Assembly (NCBI RefSeq): GCF_963517015.1
Contig: NZ_CAUQDV010000002.1
Coordinates: 310,001-374,000, forward strand
From: an uncultured Devosia sp.
Lineage (GTDB): Bacteria > Pseudomonadota > Alphaproteobacteria > Rhizobiales > Devosiaceae
DNA: 64,000 nucleotides
Reading direction: 5' to 3'
The notes below the pieces were generated by a model. That model saw only the letters and a program-made list of their open reading frames with translations. It was not told the DNA's origin and searched no databases. A program made the position numbers and the translations under genes. Shown here one piece after another: positions 43,258 to 52,037 of this stretch. Within the stretch, counting starts at the first letter, position 1. Each line of letters starts with the position of its first letter.

Positions 43258-43818
43258 ATGACCAGCACAGCCTATATGCGCAAGAAGCAACCCGATGCGG
43301 TCAAGCGCGCGCTGCTCGACGCGACGATCCAGATCGCCACCGAACAGGGCGTGCAGGGCGTCACCGTGCAGGCGGTCGCCAGTGCTGCGGGCGTTACCAA
43401 AGGAGGGTTGTTCCACCACTTCCCCAACAAGCAGGCGCTAATTGACGGGGTTTATCAGGACCTGATCGAAAAGATGGATGCCGAGCTCGACGAGCATATG
43501 GCCCGCGACGTCGAGGCTTACGGATGCTTCACCCGAGCTTATGTCGAGACCATGCTGAGCGGATCGGACTTTGGCGCCAATTCGCCCTGGACCGCGCTCT
43601 CGGTCACCATGCTGGCCGACCCGGGCAACAATCTCGCCTTCATCGGCTGGCTCGAAGCCCGGCTCGACCGTCATCGCGAAACCGACAGCGACCCCATGCT
43701 CGAAGTGGTGCGCTTTGCCGCAGACGGCGCCTGGTTCATCTTCATCGACAAGGCGCCCGACCCGGTACGGCTGGACGAATTGCGGGCGCGCTTGATCGGG
43801 ATGACGCGACCGGCTTGA
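43258..43818 (+). CDS. TetR-family transcriptional regulator (186 aa)
   Basis: A one-component repressor. The N-terminal helix-turn-helix reads 'GVTVQAVASAAGVTKGGLFH' followed by HFPNKQALIDGVY, the TetR hallmark. The C-terminal ligand domain (residues 70-186) resembles the TetR_C YjdC/BetI-like 'AFIGWLEARLD...WFIFIDKAP' type. It is divergent from the MFS exporter, and an operator-like repeat lies between them, so it most likely represses the exporter and itself until a ligand binds. Confidence 0.9.
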   Translation: MTSTAYMRKKQPDAVKRALLDATIQIATEQGVQGVTVQAVASAAGVTKGGLFHHFPNKQALIDGVYQDLIEKMDAELDEHMARDVEAYGCFTRAYVETMLSGSDFGANSPWTALSVTMLADPGNNLAFIGWLEARLDRHRETDSDPMLEVVRFAADGAWFIFIDKAPDPVRLDELRARLIGMTRPA

Positions 43819-43876
43819 GCATTGTCAAGATGACGTGGCCGTTGCATCAATTGCGGGTCAATCGGGAGAACGGCTA

Positions 43877-44227
43877 ATGATTACGCTCGCCTGGCGCGGC
43901 CGCGGCTTTTGGATACCCATTCTCGTCGCCCTGGGCATGTTCACGCCGATCATCGTGCTGCGGCAGATCGACGGGCCGGCCATCGACTATGGCGTTGGCA
44001 TCACCATGGGCATTGCCGCGCTGATTACTGCCATCTCTGGTTTCTGGCTGAATCGGCTGACGCCCAAGGATGAACCGGCGCTCCATTCCTTCTGGCGCGT
44101 GCCGTTTCAATATTGGGCCCTGCCCATGCTGGTCTTTGCCGTGCTGCTGGGCACGCGCACCATCACCACCGCAGAATCGCCGCCGCCACCTCCACCACCT
44201 TCGGGCGTACAGGTACTGTCGCGCTGA
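43877..44227 (+). CDS. Hypothetical membrane protein (116 aa)
   Basis: Three predicted helices (about residues 10-29, 39-58, 77-94), then a tail with seven consecutive prolines. No family recognised. ATG 43877 is set by GGGAGA upstream; the frame opens 14 codons earlier without a binding site. It follows the TetR gene by 58 bases and may be read with it. Its stop abuts the mutY stop exactly (TGATCA). Confidence 0.7.
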   Translation: MITLAWRGRGFWIPILVALGMFTPIIVLRQIDGPAIDYGVGITMGIAALITAISGFWLNRLTPKDEPALHSFWRVPFQYWALPMLVFAVLLGTRTITTAESPPPPPPPSGVQVLSR

Positions 44228-45280
44228 TCAGTCGAGCCCGGCTTCGGCCAGCACCTTGCGGAACAGCGTCGGCAGCGCCTCGCCCTTGAGCGCACGTCGA
44301 TCGGCCCACCAGCCGCCATCGAGGCTTTCACCCGACACTTGCGCCGACCACACTTCCAGCTCCAGTCGGAAATGGGTGAAGACATGGATCACCTGCCCGC
44401 AGTGCTTCCAATCCCCCTCGAGCGGATAGTCCGCGGCCGGCAGGCTAGCCGCCCAGTCTGAACCCGGCACTTCGGTCATGCCGCCGAGCAGGCCCTTGGC
44501 AGGACGGCTTTGCAGATAGACGTCGCCATCGCGGTCGAGCATGACATAGGCATGGCCTTTGCGCGTCGGCCGTTCGGCCTTGACTGGTTTTATCGGGTAG
44601 AGCGTCGGCTCGCCGGCCTTGGTCGCCACGCAACCAGGCTGGATCGGGCAGAGCATACAGGCGGCGGCGCGGGGCGCGCAGATCGTCGCGCCCAGATCCA
44701 TCATGGCCTGGGCAAAGTCCCCTGCCCGTCTGGGCACCGAGGCTTGCAGCGCCGAACGCAACTCTTCCTTGGCCTCGCGCACAGGAACTGGCAGGGCATA
44801 GTAGCGCGCCAGGACACGGTCGAGATTGCCGTCGAGCACGGCGACGCGCTCGTCAAAGCAGATCGCCGCGATGGCCGCGCTGGTATAGGCGCCGACACCC
44901 GGCAGGGTCTGCAGACCTTCCGAGGTATCGGGAAAGATGCCGCCATGCTGGTCCACCACCGCCTGAGCGCAGGCATGGAGATTGCGGGCACGGGCGTAAT
45001 AGCCCAGCCCCGCCCATTCCTTGAGCACGGAATCGAGCGGCGCTGCAGCCAGGTCGAAGACCGTCGGCCACAGGCTGGTGAAGCGCAGGAAATAGTTCTT
45101 CACCGCCGCAACCGTGGTCTGCTGCAGCATGACCTCGCTCAACCAGACCCTATAGGGATCGGGCCTCTCGCCCGCAGCCCGCCTGGCCGGCGCAACCCGC
45201 CACGGCAGATCGCGCGCATGCCGGTCATACCAGGCCAGCACGGCCGCAGCATCGATGGGGGCGGGGTCGGGAAGAAACAT
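44228..45280 (-). CDS. mutY: Adenine DNA glycosylase (350 aa)
   Basis: Removes adenine mispaired with 8-oxoguanine. The catalytic Glu49 is in SEVMLQQTTVAA and Asp150 in VAVLDGNLDRV; the helix-hairpin-helix is 'LQTLPGVGAYTSAAIAAI'. The [4Fe-4S] cysteines follow C-x6-C-x2-C-x5-C (CAPRAAACMLCPIQPGC). The C-terminal NUDIX-like domain reads 8-oxoG. I start at MFLPDPAPID (45280); the frame runs 20 codons further up. Divergent from dciA. Confidence 0.95.
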   Translation of the reverse strand: MFLPDPAPIDAAAVLAWYDRHARDLPWRVAPARRAAGERPDPYRVWLSEVMLQQTTVAAVKNYFLRFTSLWPTVFDLAAAPLDSVLKEWAGLGYYARARNLHACAQAVVDQHGGIFPDTSEGLQTLPGVGAYTSAAIAAICFDERVAVLDGNLDRVLARYYALPVPVREAKEELRSALQASVPRRAGDFAQAMMDLGATICAPRAAACMLCPIQPGCVATKAGEPTLYPIKPVKAERPTRKGHAYVMLDRDGDVYLQSRPAKGLLGGMTEVPGSDWAASLPAADYPLEGDWKHCGQVIHVFTHFRLELEVWSAQVSGESLDGGWWADRRALKGEALPTLFRKVLAEAGLD

Positions 45281-45366
45281 GAATACCGGATATAGCGAGC
45301 GCTGGTTGGTCCACAAGTCACGCATCGCTCTTGTGAACACACAAGCAACGGCGCTAATTCAGCACC

Positions 45367-45876
45367 ATGGCCAAGGACGACCTGCCCGAACTGAAACGCC
45401 GCAACCGGACGATGAATATCGCCGATGTGCTTTCGGGCGCGCTCGATCCGGTTTTGAAGAAACGCGGCTTTGCCAGCCGGGACATCATCACCCATTGGGC
45501 AGCCATGGCGCCTGAGCCCTATGGCACGGTGGCCATTCCCGACAAGCTGAGCTGGCCGCGTGGCGAACGCAGCGAGGAAGGCGCCACCCTTGTGCTGCGC
45601 TGCATCCCCGGTCATGCGATGGCGATTGCCCATGACGCGCCCCGGATCGCGGCATCCGTGAACCGCTATTTCGGCTTCCTGCTGGTGGGCAATGTGCGGC
45701 TCTCGGCCGAGCCATTCACGCCCGGTTCAGTCGACAAAGGCGACAAGACCATCAAGCCGAGCGAAACGGTGATGGCAAAGGTGGGTGCGCAAGTGGCAGA
45801 CATCGAAGACGAGAACCTGCGGGAAGCGCTGCGCACATTGGGCCATGCGCTGGCCAGCAAGACGGGTGGCAAATAG
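45367..45876 (+). CDS. DciA/DUF721 family protein (169 aa)
   Basis: A DUF721 (DciA-like) protein, a family implicated in loading the replicative helicase DnaB. The family core is 'LDPVLKKRGFASRDIITHWA', 'GTVAIPDKLSWPRG' and 'LVLRCIPGHAMAIAHDAP'. It sits in the order mutY-dciA-thioredoxin-smc that is widespread in alphaproteobacteria. DciA itself is best studied elsewhere, so the role here is by family only. Confidence 0.85.
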   Translation: MAKDDLPELKRRNRTMNIADVLSGALDPVLKKRGFASRDIITHWAAMAPEPYGTVAIPDKLSWPRGERSEEGATLVLRCIPGHAMAIAHDAPRIAASVNRYFGFLLVGNVRLSAEPFTPGSVDKGDKTIKPSETVMAKVGAQVADIEDENLREALRTLGHALASKTGGK

Positions 45877-45994
45877 CCCACGTATTATGTGCGACAATGC
45901 AACCGCAGTGTTCACCGTAGGTTGATGAATGTGCCCACTTGCCCACACAATTGCCCCGTGTAGTGTCGCGCACATCAAAACAGGAGCGTTAGCC

Positions 45995-46840
45995 GTGAAA
46001 TTTACCCGTCGTGACACCCTCATTCTGGGCGCTGCCGCCTCGGCTCTGACCCTTTGCGGGGTTGCCAGCGCCAGCGCTGCCGATGGCGACACCATTGATG
46101 TCGCAAAGCTGATGGCCCCGGCCGGCGGTTTCGTGGACCATGCCATGGGCAGCGACGACGCGCCCGTGACCGTTATCGAATATGCCTCGCCGACCTGCCC
46201 GCATTGCGCGACCTTCTCCACCACGGTCCTGCCCGACTTCATTACCCAGTATGTCGATACCGGCAAGGTGAAGCTGATCACGCGCCCCTTCGTGCGCAAT
46301 GTGCTTGACGCTGCCGTGTTCATGCTGGCCGAGGCCGCCGGCCCGGACAATTATCACAATGTCATCTCGACCTATTTCAGCACCCAGAACACCTGGGCCG
46401 CTTCGCAGACCCCGCGCGACGAGATCCTCAATATCGCCAAGCAGCTTGGCTTTACCCAGGAAACCTTCGACGCTGCATTGACGAATCAGGAGCTGTTCAC
46501 CGGGATGGAAGCCGTGCGCGAACAGGCGCTCAGCGAATTCGGTCTCACGGGCACCCCGACCTTCTATGTCAACGGCAAGACACTCACCGGCGACAAGACC
46601 CTCGAACAGCTCGCAGCTGAAATCGATCCCCTTGTGCCTGCCGATTTCGTGGCCAGCGAGCCCGCCGCAGCCGAGCCTGCAGCCGCTGCTCCCGCTGCTG
46701 TCGAGCCCGCCACCGAAGCCGCTCCCCCTGCAGGCGGTGAATCCACACCTGCCGACCCGGCCGCTGCCCCCGCCGGCGGCGCCATGGCCCCAGCCGATCC
46801 GGCCGGTGGCGCAATGGCCCCGGCTACCCCTGCGCAGTAA
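45995..46840 (+). CDS. DsbA-like thioredoxin with Ala/Pro-rich tail (281 aa)
   Basis: An exported thiol-disulfide protein. GTG 45995 is set by CAGGAG upstream and gives an N-terminus with a twin Arg (FTRRDTLIL), so Tat export is possible, ending near ASAAD. The active site is Cys68-Pro-His-Cys71 (SPTCPHCATF); the cis-Pro loop is GTPTFYVNG. It resembles the DsbA/BdbD group. About 65 C-terminal residues are Ala/Pro/Glu low complexity. It lies just upstream of smc. Confidence 0.9.
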   Translation: MKFTRRDTLILGAAASALTLCGVASASAADGDTIDVAKLMAPAGGFVDHAMGSDDAPVTVIEYASPTCPHCATFSTTVLPDFITQYVDTGKVKLITRPFVRNVLDAAVFMLAEAAGPDNYHNVISTYFSTQNTWAASQTPRDEILNIAKQLGFTQETFDAALTNQELFTGMEAVREQALSEFGLTGTPTFYVNGKTLTGDKTLEQLAAEIDPLVPADFVASEPAAAEPAAAAPAAVEPATEAAPPAGGESTPADPAAAPAGGAMAPADPAGGAMAPATPAQ

Positions 46841-46856
46841 CGTCGTCGTTTCCAAT

Positions 46857-46885
46857 CCCCCCTCTCCCGGTCACCGGGGGAGGGA
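46857..46885 (+). promoter_or_regulatory. GC-rich hairpin overlapping the smc ribosome binding site
   Basis: CCCCTCTCCCGG, loop TCA, CCGGGGGAGGG. The GGAGGG of the 3' arm is also the Shine-Dalgarno for the smc GTG at 46889. The stem would hide the site. The element resembles the palindrome at 51770-51790 and may be a repeat of this genome. Confidence 0.6.
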
Positions 46886-46888
46886 CAG

Positions 46889-49800
46889 GTGAAATTCTCC
46901 CGCCTCAAGCTGCACGGCTTCAAGAGCTTCTCCGACGAGATGACGCTCGTGATGGAGCCGGGCCTTACCGGCATTGTCGGGCCCAATGGCTGCGGCAAGT
47001 CCAATCTCGTCGAAGCCATGCGCTGGGTGATGGGCGAAAGCTCCTACAAGGCCATGCGCGCCTCGGGCATGGATGACGTGATCTTTTCGGGCTCCGGCAA
47101 CCGTCCAGCCCGCAACTCCGCCGAAGTCACGCTCGTCCTCGACAATTCCGATCGAACCGCCCCCGCAGCGCTCAACACCGCCGATGTGCTCGAAGTCACG
47201 CGCCGCATCGAGCGCGAGCAGGGTTCGGTCTATCGCGTCAATGGCAAGGAAGTGCGCGCGCGCGACGTGCAACTGCTGTTTGCCGATGCCTCCACCGGCG
47301 CCCATTCGCCGGCCATGGTGCGCCAGGGCCAGATTGGCGAGCTGATCGCTGCCAAGCCGACGGCCCGTCGCGCCCTGCTCGAAGAAGCCGCTGGCATTTC
47401 AGGTCTTCATTCCCGCCGTCACGAAGCCGAGCTGCGGTTGCGGGCGGCCGAAGCCAATCTCGAGCGCGTCGATGACATCATCGCCCAGGTCGAGACCCAG
47501 CTCGAAACACTGAAGCGCCAGGCGCGACTGGCTACGCGCTATCGTTCTCTCTCCGGTGATATCCGCCGCGCAGAGGCGACGCTGTTTCATATCCGCTGGG
47601 TTGCTGCCCGCTTTGCCGAAAAGGAAGCCGAGGCGAGCCAGGCGAGCCTGGTGCGCCAACTGGCCGATGCGACGCATCTCGAGTTCCAGGCACAGAAAAA
47701 GCTCGATGCCGCTGAGGCTTCGCTGCAGCCGCTGCGCGAGCGGGAATCGGTGACCGGCGCGGTCTTGCAGCGTTACACGATCCTCGCCGAACAGCTGGCC
47801 GAAGAATCCCACCGCGCCAGCCAGCGGCGGGCCGAGCTCGAAGACCGCATCCGCCAGCTCGTCGCCGACGGCACGCGCGAGCGCCAATTGGTGGCCGAAG
47901 CCCAGACGACGCTGGCCGCCTATGTCGACGAACAGACCATTCTGGCCGAAGAGGCGGAGGCCGCGCAGGACGATTTCGACAGTGCGCGCAACGAGGCCGA
48001 GGCGGCTCGCGCTGCCGTCGCCACGGCTGAAGCCGACGCCCGCGCCGCGGCTGATGCGCTGTCGCAATTGCGCGCCCGGCACAGCCAGGCTGCCCGCGCG
48101 GCGCAGGATGCCGCAACGCGTATCCAACGCCTCACTGGTGAAATGAGCCAAGTCGAAGTGGAAGCGCGTGCCGTCACCGCGCAGCTCGATGCCGACGAGA
48201 CGCTGAGCCTCAAGCGCGCCGCGCTGGCCGAGGCGCAGGAAGCGGCAAGCGTGGCCGAAGAGGGCGCGGTCGAGGCTGAAGAAGATGCAACTGTCGCGCA
48301 GGACATGCTCGACGCTGCCCGTCCGCGCCTCGCCGAGATCGAGGCCGCGCTCAACCGGCTCGAAGCCGAGGCGGCGACGCTGGGCAAGATGCTCAATGTC
48401 GGTGCCAGCCTGTGGCCGGCTATTGTCGACGAGCTCAAGGTGGCGCCCGGCTATGAGACCGCGCTTGGCGCTGCATTGGGGGACGATCTCGATGCCAGTT
48501 CGGACGCCGGCGCACCGATGCACTGGTCGGTGCCGGTCGATCATAGTGATGACGCCGCGCTGCCCCAGGCCGCGGAACCGCTTAGTCGCTATGTCACCGG
48601 TTCTGCCCTGCTCAAGCGCCGGCTCGACCAGATCGGCCTGATCCATGCTGCCGATGGCCCGGGCCTGATGCATGCGCTCAAACCAGGCCAGCGCCTCGTG
48701 ACGCTGGATGGCGCGCTGTGGCGTTGGGACGGATTTATCGCTGCTGCCGATGCGCCCAGTGCCGCCGCGCAGCGCCTCGCCCAGCGCAATCGCCTCAGCG
48801 AACTCGATGAGGAAATCGCGCGTAGCAAGGGCGAGCGCAACGGACAGAAACGCGAGGTCGATGCGCTGGCTGTCGCGCTGGACGCTGCCCGCCAGGCCGA
48901 ACGCAATCGCCGTGATGCCTGGCGCGCCGCCCAGCACGGCATTGGGGCGGCGCAGGCCGAAGTCGACACGGCGCAACGCGCCATCGGCGATTTGACCACG
49001 CGCCAGTCGGCGCTGGAAGAAGCCCGTGCCCGCCTCACCACCAGCCTTGCCGAAGCCGATGCCGCGCGCAGCGAAGCCGAGCGCGCCCTGACCGACGCCG
49101 GGACCGAGGACGAAGCTGCGCTGCTGGCCGAGTCCAGCCAGTTCGTCCTCACCACGGCCCGCGACAAGGCCGACCATGCTCGCCTGCGTCTGGGCAATTT
49201 CGAGACGGCGGCGCGCATGCGCGAGAGCCGGTTGGGGCAGTTGGGTCGCGACAGCCAGAGCTGGCAGCGCCGCCGCGATGGGGCGCTTGAACAATTGGCA
49301 ACCCTGGAGCAGCGCAGCGCCGAAGTCGCCGCCCAGCTCGAAACCGTTAGCGAGACGCCCGACGGCTTTGCCGCCCGCCGCCAGCAGCTCGAAGACCAGA
49401 TTGAGCAGGCTCGGGAAGACCACAAGGCTTCGAGCGACAGCCTCAATGTGGCCCAGACCGGCTGGCGCGATGCCGATCGCGCGCTCAAGACCGCCAGCGA
49501 CGCTTTGGCCAATGCGCGCATCGAGCTGACCCGTATCGAGGAGCGCGCCAAGGGTTTCATCGCCCAACGCCAGCAGATCGAACGGCAGATCGAGGAAACA
49601 CTCAACATCCCCGCCAGCAAGACGCTGGAAGCTTCGGGTATTCGCGCCGAGGAAGCGCTGCCGGCCGAAAACACGGTCGAACAGAAGGTCGACCGCCTCA
49701 AGGCCGAGCGGGAGCGGCTGGGCGGGGTCAATCTTTCGGCCGAAAAGGAAGCCGTCGAGGTTCAGGAAAAGCTGGACTTGATGGTCAATGACAAGAACGA

Positions 49801-50344
49801 CCTGATCGAGGCCATTGCCAAGCTCAGGACCGGCATCGCCTCGCTCAACCGCGAGGGGCGCCTGCGCCTCAACGAGGCTTTCGGCAAGGTCAATGCCCAC
49901 TTCCAGGAGCTGTTCACCACGCTGTTCGGTGGCGGCACGGCCGAGCTCAGTTTCGTTGAAAGCGATGATCCACTCGAAGCGGGCCTTGAGATCATTGCCC
50001 GCCCGCCCGGCAAGAAGCCGCAGACCATGACGCTGCTGTCGGGCGGCGAACAGGCGCTGACCGCCATGTCGCTGATCTTTGCAGTCTTCCTGACCAATCC
50101 AGCGCCGATCTGCGTGCTGGACGAAGTCGATGCGCCGCTCGACGACGCCAATGTCGAGCGCTTCTGTAATCTGCTCGAGAGCATGCGCCAGCGCACCAAT
50201 ACGCGCTTCATGGTCATCACCCACAATCCGATCACCATGAGCCGGGTCGATCGCCTGTTCGGCGTGACCATGGCCGAACGCGGCGTCAGCCAGCTGGTTT
50301 CGGTGGACCTCCAGACCGCCGAAAGCTTCCGCGAAGCCAGTTAG
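46889..50344 (+). CDS. smc: Chromosome segregation protein SMC (1151 aa)
   Basis: The condensin ATPase that organises and segregates the chromosome with ScpA and ScpB. Walker A is GPNGCGKSNLVEA (residues 31-43); the ABC signature LLSGGEQALTAMS is near residue 1050 and Walker B 'CVLDEVDAPLDDANVERF' near 1075. Two long coiled coils, rich in Ala, Glu and Arg, flank a hinge around residues 490-600 ('LGKMLNVGASLWPAIVDELK'). The GTG start follows GGAGGG. Length is typical. Confidence 0.96.
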   Translation: MKFSRLKLHGFKSFSDEMTLVMEPGLTGIVGPNGCGKSNLVEAMRWVMGESSYKAMRASGMDDVIFSGSGNRPARNSAEVTLVLDNSDRTAPAALNTADVLEVTRRIEREQGSVYRVNGKEVRARDVQLLFADASTGAHSPAMVRQGQIGELIAAKPTARRALLEEAAGISGLHSRRHEAELRLRAAEANLERVDDIIAQVETQLETLKRQARLATRYRSLSGDIRRAEATLFHIRWVAARFAEKEAEASQASLVRQLADATHLEFQAQKKLDAAEASLQPLRERESVTGAVLQRYTILAEQLAEESHRASQRRAELEDRIRQLVADGTRERQLVAEAQTTLAAYVDEQTILAEEAEAAQDDFDSARNEAEAARAAVATAEADARAAADALSQLRARHSQAARAAQDAATRIQRLTGEMSQVEVEARAVTAQLDADETLSLKRAALAEAQEAASVAEEGAVEAEEDATVAQDMLDAARPRLAEIEAALNRLEAEAATLGKMLNVGASLWPAIVDELKVAPGYETALGAALGDDLDASSDAGAPMHWSVPVDHSDDAALPQAAEPLSRYVTGSALLKRRLDQIGLIHAADGPGLMHALKPGQRLVTLDGALWRWDGFIAAADAPSAAAQRLAQRNRLSELDEEIARSKGERNGQKREVDALAVALDAARQAERNRRDAWRAAQHGIGAAQAEVDTAQRAIGDLTTRQSALEEARARLTTSLAEADAARSEAERALTDAGTEDEAALLAESSQFVLTTARDKADHARLRLGNFETAARMRESRLGQLGRDSQSWQRRRDGALEQLATLEQRSAEVAAQLETVSETPDGFAARRQQLEDQIEQAREDHKASSDSLNVAQTGWRDADRALKTASDALANARIELTRIEERAKGFIAQRQQIERQIEETLNIPASKTLEASGIRAEEALPAENTVEQKVDRLKAERERLGGVNLSAEKEAVEVQEKLDLMVNDKNDLIEAIAKLRTGIASLNREGRLRLNEAFGKVNAHFQELFTTLFGGGTAELSFVESDDPLEAGLEIIARPPGKKPQTMTLLSGGEQALTAMSLIFAVFLTNPAPICVLDEVDAPLDDANVERFCNLLESMRQRTNTRFMVITHNPITMSRVDRLFGVTMAERGVSQLVSVDLQTAESFREAS

Positions 50345-50374
50345 CACTTTCCCACCAAGCCCACCCACACACTC

Positions 50375-50510
50375 GATGTCACCCCGGCCTTGAGCCGGGG
50401 CCCATCCCGAGATGGATGTGCTGCCGCAAGGTGGTGATGACAGGCACCGAGACCTTGCGGCAGTGGCACGATCTCAAGATGGATCCTGGCTCAAGGCCGG
50501 GATGACACCG
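50375..50510. repeat. 136-bp palindromic (MITE-like) element
   Basis: Two imperfect arms of about 58 bases face each other around a 19-base loop (50433-50451). The inner ends CTGCCGCAAGGT (50421-50432) and ACCTTGCGGCAG (50452-50463) match perfectly; the outer parts each contain a CCGGCCTTGAGCCGG-like palindrome. A half copy of one arm lies at 54862-54900. It fills the gap between smc and the toxin-antitoxin operon. Confidence 0.75.
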
Positions 50511-50577
50511 AGGGTGTGGACCTGGAAGTGCCCTCAGAAACACCAATCTCTTGAATTCTGGACAATGCACCATCATT

Positions 50578-50598
50578 TGATGTATAAATCATACTTCA
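50578..50598. promoter_or_regulatory. Putative autoregulatory operator of the Xre-RES module
   Basis: TGATGTAT (50578-50585), five bases, ATACTTCA (50591-50598): inverted repeat with one mismatch, in an AT-rich patch 17 bases before the antitoxin ATG. TCATTTGA also occurs directly repeated at 50573 and 50596. The place suits repression by the antitoxin. Confidence 0.5.
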
Positions 50599-50614
50599 TT
50601 TGAAGGACGCCTTC

Positions 50615-51043
50615 ATGCCCGCTCTTGCCCATGCCGATCCGGACCTTGCCGAGCGCCAGGATTTCTCGCGCGATGCGGACCGGGCGCGGCTGTCGCGTGT
50701 GGCGCTCAAGGCCTATCGCCGGCTGGTCGAGCAATGGGAACTGACCGGCCAGCAGGCCGCCGCCCTGCTCGATGTGTCGATGAGCACCTGGGAGCGGTTG
50801 AAGCAGGAGGGGCGGGATAAGACCCTCAGCCAAGACCAGATGACCCGCATCTCGGCGCTGGTCGGGATCTACAAGGGTCTCCACCTGCTGTTTGCCGACG
50901 ACATGGCCGATCGCTGGCCCATGCTCGACAACAAGGGGCCGCTGTTTGCGCGGCAGACGCCGGTCGACTCGATGATCCGCGGCGGCATTCCGCAAATGCT
51001 CGATGTGCGCCGCTATGTCGATGCCGTGCGCGGCGGGCTCTGA
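50615..51043 (+). CDS. Xre/MbcA/ParS-type antitoxin (142 aa)
   Basis: Antitoxin of a type II RES module. The helix-turn-helix region is around residues 40-65 ('LTGQQAAALLDVSMSTWERL'); the C-terminal toxin-binding domain (DUF2384) is seen in 'SALVGIYKGLHLLFADDMAD' and 'GPLFARQTPVDSMIRGGIPQ'. ATG 50615 has AAGGA upstream; a TTG five codons earlier does not. It ends three bases before the toxin gene. Confidence 0.9.
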   Translation: MPALAHADPDLAERQDFSRDADRARLSRVALKAYRRLVEQWELTGQQAAALLDVSMSTWERLKQEGRDKTLSQDQMTRISALVGIYKGLHLLFADDMADRWPMLDNKGPLFARQTPVDSMIRGGIPQMLDVRRYVDAVRGGL

Positions 51044-51046
51044 TCC

Positions 51047-51736
51047 GTGTCCAACCCGGTTCCCGTCGTCACCGAAGCCTTTCCGCGCACCGTTCGCCTC
51101 GTCACCACAGCGCGGCTGCGGGCTTCGGTGCTGGCCCCACTCGTCGATGACGAAGATGAACTCGCCCAATTGGGCGAGATCGAGGGCGCGACCTCCGCGC
51201 GGCTGATGGCCGAGCAGCGCGGCATTTCGGGCCTTGCCGCCAATGAGCTGGTCTATGACGTGCCCCATGCCCGCTTCATCAATGCCAGCTTCGCCTATAG
51301 CAAGCCGCTGCAGCCCAACCGCTTCAATGGCGCCAATCGCGGCGCCTGGTATGCGGCGCTCGGCGTCGAGACCTGCCTTGCCGAGGTCGGCTTCCACCTG
51401 ACCCGCATGCTGGCCGAGACCGAGGTTTTTGAGGCAACGGTGGAATATGCCGAAATGTTCTGCGGCATGGCCGGGGATTTTTTTGACCTGCGCCAACGCC
51501 CCGAGCACCCCGCGCTTGGCGCCGATACGGCGCAGTCATATCCCATCGGTAATGCCCTGGCCGAAGAGGCCCGCGCAGAAGGGCTCAATGGCATCATCTA
51601 TCCGTCCGTCCGGCACCGGGGCGGCACGTGCCTCGCGGCACTACGGCCTGCGGCGGTGCAGTCAGTGCGACAGGGAGCGGTCTACCGGATGGTGTGGGCA
51701 GGAAGTCCGGAGCCGAAGGTGGAAGGACCCATCTAA
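51047..51736 (+). CDS. RES-domain toxin (229 aa)
   Basis: A RES toxin; characterised members degrade NAD+ and stop growth. The name-giving residues are present: Arg in NRFNGANRGAWYAA (residues 91-104), Glu108 in GVETCLAEVGFH, and Ser187 in GIIYPSVRHRGG. The GTG start lies three bases after the antitoxin stop, so the pair is one operon. The module sits between two essential core loci (smc and the ATP synthase F0 operon), which suggests insertion into a conserved region. Confidence 0.9.
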   Translation: MSNPVPVVTEAFPRTVRLVTTARLRASVLAPLVDDEDELAQLGEIEGATSARLMAEQRGISGLAANELVYDVPHARFINASFAYSKPLQPNRFNGANRGAWYAALGVETCLAEVGFHLTRMLAETEVFEATVEYAEMFCGMAGDFFDLRQRPEHPALGADTAQSYPIGNALAEEARAEGLNGIIYPSVRHRGGTCLAALRPAAVQSVRQGAVYRMVWAGSPEPKVEGPI

Positions 51737-52037
51737 GCCACTCGTGGCTCCGCGAATTCCAAGCCAGCCTCCCCCCCGTATACGGGAGAGGGCTCAAGCG
51801 GCGAAATCCCGGAACTGCACCCATTTTCACCCCAGAATCCCCCGCCTGTCGTCTTGACCTGCGTCAGTTTGAGCATGGACAGCATGCCGCACCCCCGTCA
51901 CATCACAATTTCACGATAATAATCAATGATTTACGGAGTTTAAGGTTGTCTTGACACTCTTAGACCCCACCACTATGTTGCGCGCGACTAAAAAGGCGTC
52001 CGGAAAATCCGGGGAAAGCTGCCGGGGGAGCGCGCGG
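51737..52037. other. Intergenic region before the ATP synthase operon
   Basis: 301 bases without a gene. It holds a GC-rich palindrome around CCCGTATACGGG (51775-51786) just after the toxin gene, an AT-rich patch (about 51900-51950), the atp promoter, and a 59-base leader to the atpI start. I see no other gene. Confidence 0.6.
51951..51979 (+). promoter_or_regulatory. Sigma-70 promoter of the atpIBEFF operon
   Basis: TTGACA (51951-51956), 17-base spacer, TATGTT (51974-51979), preceded by an AT-rich stretch that could act as an UP element. A strong housekeeping promoter, as expected for ATP synthase. Confidence 0.8.

Noticed and set aside
45889..45975. Distant inverted repeat ATGTGCGACA/TGTCGCGCACAT in the gap before the DsbA-like gene.
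   Set aside because: One arm has a two-base insertion and the loop is long; too weak to claim a structure.
47399..50368. A 989-codon open frame antisense to smc.
   Set aside because: Same explanation: shadow of a long, GC-rich coding region with complete SMC motifs on the other strand.
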